A stretch of DNA of 64,000 bases from Microbispora rosea (GCF_900156315.1 NZ_FTNI01000009.1:186001-250000), one strand, 5' to 3'; positions 15,979 to 24,987 are shown, counted from the stretch's first letter. Notes: generated by a model not told the origin, from the sequence alone. Numbers and translations: made by a program.

Positions 15979-17580
15979 TCGCGCCAGAGCTGGGTCCCCC
16001 TCGTCGTGCTCGCCACGGGCGTGTCGATGGTCGTCATCGACGCCACGATCGTGAACGTGGCGGTGCCCGCGATCATCTCCGACCTGGGCCTCGGCGCCAC
16101 CGACGTGGAGTGGGTCAACTCGATCTACTCGCTGATGTTCGCCGCGCTGCTCATCCCGTTCGGCCGGGCCGGCGACCGGTACGGCAGGCGGCGCCTGTTC
16201 GCCCTGGGGGTCGCGGTCTTCCTGCTGGCGAGCGTGCTGGCGGCGACGTCGGTGAACGGGCCCATGCTCATCGGCGTACGAGCCGTGCAGGGCGTGGGGG
16301 CGGCGATGGCCGTGCCGATGACCCTCGCGATCATCAACCGCGTCTACGTGGGACGTCAGCGGGTGATCGCCTTCGCGGTCTGGGGCTCCATCATCGGCGG
16401 CATGGCCGCCGCCGGCCCGCTGGCGGGGGGCTGGCTCGTCACCGAGCACGGCTGGCGGGCCGCGTTCTGGATCAACCTGCCCATCGGCGCGCTGCTCCTG
16501 CTCGGATCGTTGCGGGTGCCCGAGTCGCGGGACGGCCACGCGACGGGCGGCGACCTGGCCGGGCTCGTCCTCGCCGTGCTCGGCACGACCGGCGTCGTCT
16601 TCGCGCTGATCGAGGGCCAGAAGTACGGCTGGTTCGAGCCGCGGCGGACCGCGGACCTGTTCGGCCTGCGGTTCGAGAGCGTCTCCCCCGTGCCGTTCGC
16701 CTTCGGCATCGGCATCCTCGCGCTGGTCGCCCTCGTCGTGCGCGAACGGCGGCGCGAGCGCGCCGGCCTGCCCGTGCTCGTCGACCTGACGCTGTTCGAG
16801 CTGCCGAGTTTCCGCTACGGCGCGATGGCGGCGGTGATCGTAGCGCTCGGCGAGTTCGGCATGATCCTCGTGCTGCCGCTCTTCCTGCAGTCCGCGCTCG
16901 GCTACACCGCCTTCCGGGCCGGCCTCGTCATCGCCGCGCTGGCCCTCGGCACCTTTCTCGCGGGCGGACTGGTCCCCCCGCTGTCGAAGAAGTGGTCGCC
17001 GCGGACCATCGTGCGGATCGGCCTCGCCGTGGAGGCCGTCGGCGCGGCCGGGATCGGCCTGTCCCTGTCTCCGGACATGGGCGCCTGGCGGCCCGTGCCG
17101 TGGCTGCTCCTCTACGGCGCGGGCATCGGCTTCGCCACCGCACAGCTCACCGGCGTCCTCATGGCCGACGTGCCCGCGCGGCTGTCCGGCGGCGCGTCCG
17201 CGCTCCAGAGCACGGTCCGCCAGCTCGGCGCGGCGCTGGGAGTCGCCGTCCTCGGCGGGGTGCTGGTGTCGGGGCTCGGCTCGGCCGTCGAGCGCGGGCT
17301 CGCCGACCGGCCCGAGCAGGTGCGCACGAGTGCGGCGCGCGCGGTCGAGGAGAGTGCCGGCGCCGCCATCCCCGCGCTCCGCGACCCCGTGATCCGCGCG
17401 GTGGCGGTCGACGCCGCCTCCGAGGCGACCCGCAGGGTCACGTTCATCACGGCGCTGACGCTGCTGGCCGGGGTCGGCGTCACCCTCCTGCTCCCCCGCA
17501 CCCCTGTCGCGAAGGACGAGTCGCCGGAGCGGGCCACGGCGGGCGGGCCGGATACTGGAGGCCGCGACCTGGACACATAG
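15964..17580 (+). CDS. MFS exporter, DHA2 (QacA/EmrB) type, 14 TM
   Basis: 538-aa drug:proton antiporter. DATIVNVAVP in TM1 (motif D1), WVNSIYSL, and motif A GRAGDRYGRRRLF are visible, with about 14 hydrophobic segments. No Shine-Dalgarno sequence precedes the ATG; the -10 box ends 7 nt upstream. A TetR gene follows after 17 bp on the same strand, so exporter and regulator probably share one autoregulated transcript. Substrate unknown. Confidence 0.92.
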   Translation: MSSPTSRQSWVPLVVLATGVSMVVIDATIVNVAVPAIISDLGLGATDVEWVNSIYSLMFAALLIPFGRAGDRYGRRRLFALGVAVFLLASVLAATSVNGPMLIGVRAVQGVGAAMAVPMTLAIINRVYVGRQRVIAFAVWGSIIGGMAAAGPLAGGWLVTEHGWRAAFWINLPIGALLLLGSLRVPESRDGHATGGDLAGLVLAVLGTTGVVFALIEGQKYGWFEPRRTADLFGLRFESVSPVPFAFGIGILALVALVVRERRRERAGLPVLVDLTLFELPSFRYGAMAAVIVALGEFGMILVLPLFLQSALGYTAFRAGLVIAALALGTFLAGGLVPPLSKKWSPRTIVRIGLAVEAVGAAGIGLSLSPDMGAWRPVPWLLLYGAGIGFATAQLTGVLMADVPARLSGGASALQSTVRQLGAALGVAVLGGVLVSGLGSAVERGLADRPEQVRTSAARAVEESAGAAIPALRDPVIRAVAVDAASEATRRVTFITALTLLAGVGVTLLLPRTPVAKDESPERATAGGPDTGGRDLDT

Positions 17581-17597
17581 CGACCCTGGAGGGGGTA

Positions 17598-18212
17598 ATG
17601 CCGAGGATCAGCGCGGCGACCGTCGCGGACCACCGGGCCAACCAGCACGCCGCCCTGCTGGAGGCGGCGCGGGAGATCCTGGCCGCCGAGGGCGTGCACG
17701 GGCTCACTCCCGCGGCCGTCGGCGCCCGGATCGGCCTGGCCCGCTCCAGCGTCTACCGCTACTTCTCCTCCACCGCCGACATCCTGGCGCAGCTCGTGGA
17801 GGACGCCTTTCCCCGCTGGTCGGCCCGCCTGCGCGCCGCCATCGCCCCCGCCGGCCCGGACGCCTCGCTCCCCGCCAGGATCCGCGCGTACGGCAGGGCC
17901 GCGCTCGACTTCGTCGGCAGCCCCGACTACGCGCTGATCCCGGCGCTGCAGGCGATCGGGCTGCCGGGCGAGTGCCGCGTCCGGGTGGACGAGCTGCACG
18001 GCGAGCTGATCGCACCGCTCGCCGACGCGCTGCGCGAGGCCGGGGCCGACCATCCGGCGCTGAGGGCCGAGCTGGCGTGGGGCGTGGTGCGGGCGGGAGC
18101 CCGCCGCCTCATGCCCGACGCGGCGGCACACGACCCGGAGCCCTCGGCGGACGCGGACCCGGACGACATCATCGAGATCACCCTCGACGTGCTCACCCGC
18201 GCCCTGCGCTGA
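17598..18212 (+). CDS. TetR family regulator, partner of the DHA2 exporter
   Basis: 204 aa. Helix-turn-helix at about residues 18-62 (LEAAREILAAEGVHGLT, AVGARIGLARSSVYRYF), then a TetR C-terminal domain with little similarity to the other regulators here. A strong GGAGGGGG site precedes the ATG. Co-directional with the exporter and 17 bp behind it; probably binds the inverted repeats around the exporter start at 15931-15978. Confidence 0.9.
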   Translation: MPRISAATVADHRANQHAALLEAAREILAAEGVHGLTPAAVGARIGLARSSVYRYFSSTADILAQLVEDAFPRWSARLRAAIAPAGPDASLPARIRAYGRAALDFVGSPDYALIPALQAIGLPGECRVRVDELHGELIAPLADALREAGADHPALRAELAWGVVRAGARRLMPDAAAHDPEPSADADPDDIIEITLDVLTRALR

Positions 18213-18332
18213 TCCCCGCACGAGCCGGGCCGGTAGACGAGCCGGCCGGTGCCTGAGAGCGGCGTCGTCCCGCGCCGTTTCCTGCCGCTGTCACCCGAGC
18301 CGTGACATTGCCATGACATCACCGGGATGCAC

Positions 18333-18384
18333 AATGACGTCATTCACGATTGACGTGACGTCAGAGTGGCGTCATAGTTGAGCC
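18333..18384 (+). promoter_or_regulatory. Promoter with TGACGTCA palindromes, leaderless start
   Basis: -35 TTGACG (18350-18355), 17-bp spacer, -10 CATAGT (18373-18378), then 6 nt to the ATG at 18385: a near-consensus, leaderless promoter. AATGACGTCATT (18333-18344) is a perfect 12-bp palindrome, TGACGTCA recurs at 18356-18363 inside the spacer, and TGGCGTCA at 18367-18374 overlaps the -10. Spaced copies of a short palindrome suit a ribbon-helix-helix repressor, i.e. the first gene product. Confidence 0.7.
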
Positions 18385-18942
18385 ATGGATCTGATGCCGT
18401 ACGTCGAGAACCTCCGCCGTCAGCTCGCCGTCGCCGCCGAGGCGGGCGGGCCCGACGCCCGCGCGCTTGCCGAACGCCTCACGAGCGCCCTCGAATCGGC
18501 GACCAGGCTCACCCTGCTGGAGGCGCTGTCGGCGGCGGCGGACGAGATCACCCGTGATCTCGCACCGGGATCGGTCGACGTGCGGCTGCGCGGCGGCGAC
18601 CCGGCGTTCGTGGTGACGCCACCGCAGCCGGGCCCGTCGCCGGAGGGCACGACCGGCGGGACGGAACCCGCGCCGCCGGCAGCACCGCCCGGAGCACCGG
18701 AGGCCGTCCCGCCCGCCGGTCTGTCGTCCGGCGAGGAGGGCGGCACCGCGCGGGTCACCCTGCGGCTGCCCGAGCACCTCAAGGTGCGGGTGGAGGAGGC
18801 GGCCGCCCGGCAGGCGATCTCGGTCAACGCCTGGCTGGTCCGCGCCGTCTCCGCCGCGTTCGAGCCGGGCGCCGGTAGTGGTCCCGCCGACCGGCCGCAG
18901 CAGCCCCGCAGCGGGCGCAGCTACACCGGCTGGGTGCGCTAG
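18385..18942 (+). CDS. Ribbon-helix-helix (HicB/Arc-like) regulator
   Basis: 185 aa. Residues about 1-70 form a helical region (MPYVENLRRQLAVAAEAGG...), followed by a Pro/Gly-rich linker (about 75-120) and a ribbon-helix-helix near the C-terminus: ARVTLRLPEHLKVRVEEAA then ISVNAWLVRAVSAAF (about 122-160). Such proteins are often labelled HicB antitoxins, but no HicA toxin gene is adjacent; the next three genes are a DUF4097 protein and an ABC exporter. Probable autorepressor of this operon through the TGACGTCA sites upstream. A tail ending SGRSYTGWVR follows the DNA-binding domain. Confidence 0.82.
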   Translation: MDLMPYVENLRRQLAVAAEAGGPDARALAERLTSALESATRLTLLEALSAAADEITRDLAPGSVDVRLRGGDPAFVVTPPQPGPSPEGTTGGTEPAPPAAPPGAPEAVPPAGLSSGEEGGTARVTLRLPEHLKVRVEEAAARQAISVNAWLVRAVSAAFEPGAGSGPADRPQQPRSGRSYTGWVR

Positions 18943-19028
18943 CGGCGCCCGGCCTCGTCACCCGCCACCACTCTTCGCCCGGCCCCGAGGCCGGGATGTT
19001 CCACCGGACCCGTGAGGAGGGCTCCGCC

Positions 19029-19874
19029 ATGCCTGCTTTCGACACCCCCGAGCCGATCATCGCCGACATCCAGATCTACATGGGCCAGGTCCGCGTGCAC
19101 GCGAGCGACCGCGCCGACACCGTGGTGGAGGTGCGCCCCAGCACCCCGTCCAGCGAGGCGAGCGTGCAGGCCGCCGAGCGGATCATCGTCGAGTTCTCCG
19201 CCGGACGGCTGCTGATCAAGGACCCCAAGCCCAAGGCCCTGCGATACCTGCTGCCCTGGCGCGGCTCCATCGAGGTGACCGTCGAACTGCCCGCCGGCTC
19301 CCGCGTCGAGCTCCAGGGCGCCGCGGAGCTCATCGCCACCGGCCCGCTCGGCCAGACCGTCCTGCAGAGCTCGTACGGCGACCTGCGCCTGGAGGAGACC
19401 GGCCCCCTGGAGATCAAGGCGTCGTACGGCGACATCTCCGTCGACCGGGTGATCGGCCCCGCAGAGGTGACCACCTCCACCGGGACGATCCGGATCGGAA
19501 CCATCGACGGCCCCGGCGCGCTGAGAACCTCCACCGGCGCCATCACCCTCGGCGAAGCGGCCGGTGACCTGCAGCTGAAGACCGCCCACGGTGACATCAT
19601 CGTCGACCGCGCGCAGGCCGGCCTCACCGCCAGGACCGCGCACGGCGGGATCCGGGTGCACGCGGCGGTGAGCGGCGCCATGCGCCTCGAGACCGGCTAC
19701 GGCAAGGTCGGCGTCGGCATCACCGAGGGCACGGCCGCGTGGCTGGACCTGCACTCCAAGAACGGCGTGGTGCGCAACACCCTCGACGCCGCGGAAGGCC
19801 CCGAGACCACCGACAGGGTCGTCGAGGTGCACGTGAACACCAACTGGGGCGACGTCGACATCCACCGGTCCTGA
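19029..19874 (+). CDS. DUF4097 beta-strand repeat protein (putative adhesin-like)
   Basis: 281 aa. Repeating short beta-strand units such as SSYGDLRLEETG, KASYGDISVDRV, TSTGTIRIGTIDG and TAHGDIIVDRA (about residues 115-230) predict a right-handed beta-solenoid, the DUF4097 family. No signal peptide or membrane segment is seen, so it is probably cytoplasmic or exported by another route. ATG 19029 is preceded by GAGGAGGG. Second gene of the RHH-DUF4097-ABC operon; 28 bp separates it from the ATPase start. Biochemical role unknown. Confidence 0.85.
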   Translation: MPAFDTPEPIIADIQIYMGQVRVHASDRADTVVEVRPSTPSSEASVQAAERIIVEFSAGRLLIKDPKPKALRYLLPWRGSIEVTVELPAGSRVELQGAAELIATGPLGQTVLQSSYGDLRLEETGPLEIKASYGDISVDRVIGPAEVTTSTGTIRIGTIDGPGALRTSTGAITLGEAAGDLQLKTAHGDIIVDRAQAGLTARTAHGGIRVHAAVSGAMRLETGYGKVGVGITEGTAAWLDLHSKNGVVRNTLDAAEGPETTDRVVEVHVNTNWGDVDIHRS

Positions 19875-19902
19875 CCTCCGAACACGATTGAGGAGACCCC
19901 CT

Positions 19903-20877
19903 ATGAGCGACGCGATCACGGCCGAAGGACTGGTCAAGAGATACGGCGAGGTGACCGCTCTCGACGGGCTGAGCTTCACCGTCCCGCGAGGGACGGTGCT
20001 CGCCCTGCTCGGCCCGAACGGCGCCGGCAAGACCACGACGGTGCGGGTCCTGACCACCCTGCTGCGTCCCGACGGCGGCCGCGCCACCGTCGCCGGCTAC
20101 GACGTCGTCGGCGACGCCCGGCGGCTGCGCTCGTCCATCGGACTGTCCGGCCAGTACGCCGCCGTCGACGAGCACCTGACCGGCGCCGAGAACCTGGAGA
20201 TGATCGGGCGGCTTTACCACCTGGGCGCGAAGCGCAGCAAGGCCCGCGCCCGCGAGCTGCTCGAACGCTTCGACCTCACCGACGCGGCCAACCGCCCGGT
20301 GAAGGGCTACTCCGGCGGCATGCGCCGCCGCGTCGACCTCGCCGGCGCCCTGGTCGCCGACCCGCCGGTGCTGTTCCTGGACGAGCCCACCACGGGGCTG
20401 GACCCCCGCGCCCGTGCCGCGTTGTGGGACACCATCTCGGAGCTCGTCGCGGCGGGCAGCACGCTGCTGCTCACCACCCAGTACATGGAGGAGGCCGACC
20501 ACCTCGCCGACCAGATCATGGTGGTCGACCACGGCCGCGCCATCGCCCGCGGCACCGCCGACGAGCTCAAGGACCAGGTCGGCGGCAGCCGCATCGAGCT
20601 GACCGTGACCGACGCCGCCGAGTTGGAGACCGCCCGGCAGGCCCTCGCCCGGTTCGCCGCCGGCGCCGTGCGGACCGTGCCGGAATCGCTCCAGATCACC
20701 GTCGCGGTCACCGACGGTCCCGAGTCGCTGCGCCAGGTCCTCGGCCTGCTCGCCGACGCCGGAGTGCGGGTGCGCGACGCCGGCCTGCGGCGGCCCACCC
20801 TCGACGACGTCTACCTCACCCTGACCGGGCACCAGGCGTCCGGCACCGACCCCCAGGCCCGGGAGGCCACCCGATGA
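19903..20877 (+). CDS. DrrA-like ABC exporter ATP-binding protein
   Basis: 324 aa. Walker A GPNGAGKTTT, signature YSGGMRRRVD, Walker B PVLFLDEPTTGLDP and H-loop region TTQYMEEAD are intact, followed by the C-terminal regulatory extension typical of daunorubicin-resistance DrrA proteins. ATG 19903 has GAGGAG upstream. The 4-bp ATGA overlap with the permease shows a coupled pair. Energises export of an unknown, probably hydrophobic compound. Confidence 0.93.
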   Translation: MSDAITAEGLVKRYGEVTALDGLSFTVPRGTVLALLGPNGAGKTTTVRVLTTLLRPDGGRATVAGYDVVGDARRLRSSIGLSGQYAAVDEHLTGAENLEMIGRLYHLGAKRSKARARELLERFDLTDAANRPVKGYSGGMRRRVDLAGALVADPPVLFLDEPTTGLDPRARAALWDTISELVAAGSTLLLTTQYMEEADHLADQIMVVDHGRAIARGTADELKDQVGGSRIELTVTDAAELETARQALARFAAGAVRTVPESLQITVAVTDGPESLRQVLGLLADAGVRVRDAGLRRPTLDDVYLTLTGHQASGTDPQAREATR

Positions 20878-21677
20878 ACGCGCTCACCATGCCCATCGCC
20901 GACGGCTGGACCATCGCCAGGCGCAACACCCGGAAGATCAGGCGCTCGCCCGACCTGCTCGGCTCCGCGATCATGTTTCCGATCGTGTTCGTGCTGATGT
21001 TCGCCTACGTCTTCGGCAGCGTCATCGACGTCCCGGGGATGTCCTATCGGGAGTTCCTGCTCCCCGGCATCTTCGTCCAGGCCGTGCTCGTGAGCGCGCA
21101 GGTCACGGGCTACACACTGACCCTGGACCTGCAGAAGGGGATCTTCGACCGGTTCCGCTCGCTGCCCATGGCCCCGTCCGGGGTGCTGATCGGCCAGACC
21201 GTCAGCGACCTGCTGATGAACCTCGCCAGCCTGGTCGTCATGGCGGTGATGGGACTGATCGTCGGCTGGCGGGTGCACACCGCGCCGCACGAGGCCGTCC
21301 TCGGCTTCGGGCTGCTGCTGCTGTTCGCCTACGCGTTCTCCTGGTTCACCGCGACCGTCGCGCTGGCGCTGCGCACCCCGGAGAGCTTCAACAACATCGC
21401 CACCACGCTCTCCTTTCCACTAATGTTCGTCTCCAACGCCTTCCTCGACAGCTCCGATCTGCCTGCGCCGCTCCGCGTCGTCGCCGAGTGGAACCCCGTC
21501 TCGACCATCACCCAGGCCGCGCGTGAGCTCTTCGGCAACACCAGCGCCGCGATGAAGACCGCGGACGCCTGGCCCCTGCAGCACGCCGTTCCCGCGTCGC
21601 TGCTCTGGATCGCCGTCATCCTGGTCGTGTTCATCCCGCTGGCGACGCGCCTCTACAAGAAGGCCGTCAGCGCCTGA
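20874..21677 (+). CDS. DrrB-like ABC-2 transporter permease
   Basis: 267 aa with six predicted hydrophobic segments and the ABC-2 pattern: SAIMFPIVFVLMFAYVFG, the coupling-helix region LQKGIFDRFRSLPMAPSG and the C-terminal WNPVSTITQAAREL, all typical of DrrB proteins. Forms the membrane part of the exporter with the preceding ATPase. Last gene of the operon; convergent with the Methyltransf_19 gene 30 bp away. Confidence 0.92.
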   Translation: MNALTMPIADGWTIARRNTRKIRRSPDLLGSAIMFPIVFVLMFAYVFGSVIDVPGMSYREFLLPGIFVQAVLVSAQVTGYTLTLDLQKGIFDRFRSLPMAPSGVLIGQTVSDLLMNLASLVVMAVMGLIVGWRVHTAPHEAVLGFGLLLLFAYAFSWFTATVALALRTPESFNNIATTLSFPLMFVSNAFLDSSDLPAPLRVVAEWNPVSTITQAARELFGNTSAAMKTADAWPLQHAVPASLLWIAVILVVFIPLATRLYKKAVSA

Positions 21678-21707
21678 CCACCCGCGCCGGCGACGGGCCC
21701 GGCCCGG

Positions 21708-22532
21708 TCAGGGCTTGCGGGCGACGGCCCCCAGGATGCCGGAGTCGCCCGGGTCCGCCGGCACCTCCCACGGGACGTCGGGCCGCCACGCCTGAACGGG
21801 GACCAGGCCGGGCTCCAGGATCTCCAGCCCGTCGAAAAAGGACGCGATCCGCGCCAGGGACCGGCCCGCAAGCCCGCCGGACGAGGTCGCCGAGTAGACC
21901 TGCTTACTCGCCTCGACGACCTCCTCCTGGATGTCGCCCTTGTAGATGTGCGACAGCACCAGGTGGCCGCCCGGGACCAGCCGTTCCCGGATCTCCGCCA
22001 CGGTGCGGGCGGCGGTCTCGTCCTCGGTCACGAAGTGCAGCACCGAGACCAGGAGCACGGCGAACGGCCGGGTGAAGTCGATGTGGGCCCGCACCTCCGG
22101 GTCGTCGAAGATGGCGCCGGGGTCGCGCAGGTCGCCGCTCATGACGATCGTGTCCGGGTTGTCGGCCAGCAGCGCCCGCGCGTGGACGAGGACGACCGGG
22201 TCGTTGTCCACGTACACGACGCGCGAGCCCGGGGCGTGCCGCTGCGCGACCTGGTGGACGTTCTCCTGGGTGGGCAGCCCGGCGCCGATGTCGATGAACT
22301 GGGTGACGCCCGACTCGGCCAGCTGCCGCACGGCGCGGCCGAGGAAGCCGCGGTTCTCCCGGGCGATCTCCCGCCCGTCGTTGCCCATCTGGCGGCCGAT
22401 GGCGAGCATCTTCTCCGCGGCCTCGCGGTCGGACGGGAAGTTGTCCTTGCCGCCCAGGTAGTAGTCGTACATCCGGGCGACGCTGGGGACGGCGGGATCG
22501 ATGCCCGCCGGTGCGTATCCGAAGTCGTCCAT
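21708..22532 (-). CDS. SAM-dependent methyltransferase, Methyltransf_19 (DUF574) family
   Basis: 274 aa. Hallmarks of this actinobacterial family: ARMYDYYLGGKDNFPSD (about residues 21-37), the SAM site FIDIGAGLPTQENVHQVAQ (about 70-90), VVYVDNDPVVLVHARALL and a late FFDGLEILEPGL. ATG 22532 follows a strong GAGGAGGGG site. Family members are numerous in filamentous actinomycetes and mostly of unknown substrate. A paralogue lies at 31766-32575. The VOC gene starts divergently 114 bp away. Confidence 0.9.
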   Translation of the reverse strand: MDDFGYAPAGIDPAVPSVARMYDYYLGGKDNFPSDREAAEKMLAIGRQMGNDGREIARENRGFLGRAVRQLAESGVTQFIDIGAGLPTQENVHQVAQRHAPGSRVVYVDNDPVVLVHARALLADNPDTIVMSGDLRDPGAIFDDPEVRAHIDFTRPFAVLLVSVLHFVTEDETAARTVAEIRERLVPGGHLVLSHIYKGDIQEEVVEASKQVYSATSSGGLAGRSLARIASFFDGLEILEPGLVPVQAWRPDVPWEVPADPGDSGILGAVARKP

Positions 22533-22646
22533 ACGTCGCCCCTCCTCGGTGGGATCGCTCCCACGATGCCGTACGACGAAGATCATCCCCCGAGATTCAC
22601 CCGCGGGCAACAGGGCAGCGCCATGACGACGACCTCAGGAGGACGC

Positions 22647-23024
22647 ATGACACCACGCATGACCCTGACGGCGGCGGTGCTCGACGCACCCGACGCACGC
22701 GAGCTGGCGCTCTTCTACCAGCGGCTGCTGGGCTGGCCGATCGGCGACGACGAGCCCGGATGGGTGACGCTGCGCCCGCCCGGCGGCGGGACCGGCCTGT
22801 CGTTCCAGACCGAGAAGCGGTACGAGCGGCCCGTGTGGCCCGCGGCGTCCGGGGAGCAGCAGATGATGCTCCATCTGGACATCGAGGTGGACGACCTCGG
22901 CACGGCCGGGGCCCACGCCGTCGAAGCGGGCGCGACCCTCGCCGGCCACCAGCCGCAGGACGACGTGCGGGTCTACCTCGATCCGGCGGGACACCCGTTC
23001 TGCCTGTGGATCAGGACGGGCTGA
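22647..23024 (+). CDS. VOC (glyoxalase/bleomycin-resistance) family protein
   Basis: 125-aa single VOC fold: AVLDAPDARELALFYQRLLG (about 8-27) and LHLDIEVDDL through YLDPAGHPFCLW (about 75-122), the latter carrying the typical D-P-x-G-H-P motif. ATG 22647 has AGGAGG 6 nt upstream; an ATG at 22623 lacks a site. May be a dioxygenase, lyase or binding protein; metal residues cannot be assigned with confidence. Possible partner of the divergent methyltransferase only by proximity. Confidence 0.85.
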   Translation: MTPRMTLTAAVLDAPDARELALFYQRLLGWPIGDDEPGWVTLRPPGGGTGLSFQTEKRYERPVWPAASGEQQMMLHLDIEVDDLGTAGAHAVEAGATLAGHQPQDDVRVYLDPAGHPFCLWIRTG

Positions 23025-23137
23025 CCGGCACCCTGATGATCTGGCGGCGAGGAAGGCGGGCGTGTGAAAGCGGATTAATGCGGGCGACACTCCACAGACG
23101 GTGACCGCGTAACAACGCCTGGTCAGACTTCCGGGGT

Positions 23138-23980
23138 ATGAGCGAACCGAGAAATGCCGCCGACGGGGGCGGTCACGCGTCTCCCGGCCCGCATCCCCGG
23201 CACCCGCATCACCGGCGATCCTGGCGGCGGGAGGTCGCGGAGCTTGCCGCGCTCTTCCTCGCCGTCGGCCTCGCCCACGTGCTGACCACCCTGCTCGGCC
23301 ACCGGGACCCCGGCCCGGTGGTCCTCGTCGGCCTCGGCCTGGCGCTGATCCTCGGCTCGGCCGTGCACCGGCGGCTGTCGGCGCCGGGAGCCGTACGGCC
23401 ACGCCTGCGGGTCAGGGCGGAGCAGCCCACGAGCCTGTGGCGGGTGCGCGCCAGGGTCGCCGAGCGCCCCGGCCGCCTCGCCGCGCTCGCCGGGGCGTTC
23501 GCCCGGCTGCGCTGCAACATCCTCGCCCTGCAGATCGCGCCCGCCGGGAGCGCGTCGACGCTGCCGGAAGGCGGCGACGCCCTGGACGAGTTCATCGTCG
23601 AGGCCCCGGCCTCCCTGACGCCCCTCGACCTGTGGCGCGCGGTCGACCGGGCCGGCGGGGCGGACGCCGTCATCGTTCCCGCCCAGGTCAGGGACCTCAT
23701 CGACCCCGGCATCCAGGCCCTGCTGCTGGGCCGGCGCGTACGCGACGACCCGGGCGAGCTGGTCGCGGCCATGACCGAGTTGCTGCGCACGGCGGACATC
23801 GGCAGACCGGGACCGGGCGAGCCCGCTCCCGGGGAAGGGCCGACCGTGATGATCATCCCCGTGCCCGGCGGCGGCGTGCTGGTGGCGCGGCGGCCGGACC
23901 TGCCGTTCACGCCGACCGAGACGGCGCGGGCCGCCGCGCTGGCCGCGGCGGCCCGGCACCGTCAATGGGCGGACGAGTGA
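23138..23980 (+). CDS. Membrane protein with cytoplasmic ACT domain
   Basis: 280 aa. After a His/Pro-rich N-terminus (about 1-30) there are two hydrophobic helices (about 34-78, AALFLAVGLAHVLTTLL and VVLVGLGLALILGSAV), then an ACT-like domain from about 88 to 165: WRVRARVAERPGRLAALAGAF, LRCNILALQI, DEFIVEAPASL. ACT domains bind amino acids or similar ligands and control partners. A C-terminal helical region follows (about 175-280). No enzyme domain is seen. A membrane-bound amino-acid sensor is a reasonable guess; no partner gene is evident. Confidence 0.72.
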   Translation: MSEPRNAADGGGHASPGPHPRHPHHRRSWRREVAELAALFLAVGLAHVLTTLLGHRDPGPVVLVGLGLALILGSAVHRRLSAPGAVRPRLRVRAEQPTSLWRVRARVAERPGRLAALAGAFARLRCNILALQIAPAGSASTLPEGGDALDEFIVEAPASLTPLDLWRAVDRAGGADAVIVPAQVRDLIDPGIQALLLGRRVRDDPGELVAAMTELLRTADIGRPGPGEPAPGEGPTVMIIPVPGGGVLVARRPDLPFTPTETARAAALAAAARHRQWADE

Positions 23981-24006
23981 GCTGATCCGGACGGGCGCGC
24001 CGATCC

Positions 24007-24870
24007 TCAGCCCGCCGCGTCGAGCCGGCCCAGCTCCTCGGGCGACAGCTCCAGGTCCACCGCCTTCACCGAGTCGAGGATCGTCTCCGGCCGCGACGAG
24101 CCGGGGATCGGGATCACCACCGGTGCCTTGGCCAGCATCCAGGCCAGGCACACCTGCTGCGGGCTCACGTCGTGGGCCCGCGCCACCTCCGCGAACGGCG
24201 CGAAGCGCGAGCCCAGCTCGCCCGCCTGGGAGATGCCGCCGAGCGGGCTCCAAGGCAGGAACGCGATGCCCATCTCCGCGCACAGCTCCAGCTCCGGCTC
24301 GCTGGAGCGGAAGGACGGGGAGAACTGGTTCTGCACGCTGACCAGACGGCCGCCGAGGATGTCGTTGGCCTGGCGGATCTGCTCGGGGTTCGCGTTCGAG
24401 ATGCCGGCGTAGCGGATCTTGCCCGCGTCCAGCAGGTCGCGGATCGCCCCGACCGAGTCCGCGTACGGCACCCGCGGGTCGGGCCGGTGGAACTGGTAGA
24501 GGCCGATCGCGTCGACGCCCAGCCGCTTGAGCGAGGCGTCGCACGCCTGCTTGATGTAGTCCGGCGAGCCGTTGAGCGTCCACGAGCCGTCACCCGGACG
24601 CAGGTGGCCGCCCTTGGTGGCGACCAGCACGTCCGAGGTGTCGCCGTCGTAGCTCGCCAGCGCCTTGGCGATCAGCGTCTCGTTGTGGCCCACCTCGTTC
24701 GCGTGGAGGTGGTAGGCGTCGGCAGTGTCGATGAGCGTCACCCCGGCGTCCAGGGCCGCGTGGATGGTCGCGATGGAGCGCTGCTCGTCGGGCCGCCCCT
24801 CGATGGACATCGGCATGCCCCCGAGACCGATCGCGCCGACCTGCACGTCGCCGATGCGGCGAGTCCGCAT
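24007..24870 (-). CDS. Aldo/keto reductase
   Basis: 287-aa TIM-barrel oxidoreductase. The catalytic tetrad is visible: DTADAY (Asp, Tyr), LVATKGG (Lys) and YQFHRPD (His); the NADPH end has PGSSRPETI. Likely cytoplasmic NADPH-dependent reductase of an aldehyde or ketone. Starts at ATG 24870 and faces a LysR gene; a perfect inverted repeat at 24892-24914 lies directly upstream, so LysR control is expected. Confidence 0.92.
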   Translation of the reverse strand: MRTRRIGDVQVGAIGLGGMPMSIEGRPDEQRSIATIHAALDAGVTLIDTADAYHLHANEVGHNETLIAKALASYDGDTSDVLVATKGGHLRPGDGSWTLNGSPDYIKQACDASLKRLGVDAIGLYQFHRPDPRVPYADSVGAIRDLLDAGKIRYAGISNANPEQIRQANDILGGRLVSVQNQFSPSFRSSEPELELCAEMGIAFLPWSPLGGISQAGELGSRFAPFAEVARAHDVSPQQVCLAWMLAKAPVVIPIPGSSRPETILDSVKAVDLELSPEELGRLDAAG

Positions 24871-24891
24871 AAGAAGATCCCCCTTCGAAGT

Positions 24892-24914
24892 GACACAGAT
24901 CAGAGTTCTGTGTC
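24892..24914. promoter_or_regulatory. Perfect inverted repeat, candidate LysR operator
   Basis: 8-bp arms GACACAGA / TCTGTGTC with a 7-bp spacer, 22 bp upstream of the aldo/keto reductase start, in the divergent region to lysR. Size and position suit a LysR recognition site. Confidence 0.6.
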
Positions 24915-24987
24915 CTATCCTGCGGATTCGGCATTAAGCCGTCCAACAGAAGATTCCGATCGCATTGAGCAGCGTGGGTGATAAGCG

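Noticed and set aside
18385..18942. HicA/HicB toxin-antitoxin locus
   Set aside because: The RHH domain alone is HicB-like; no HicA-type double-stranded RNA-binding toxin frame exists on either side.
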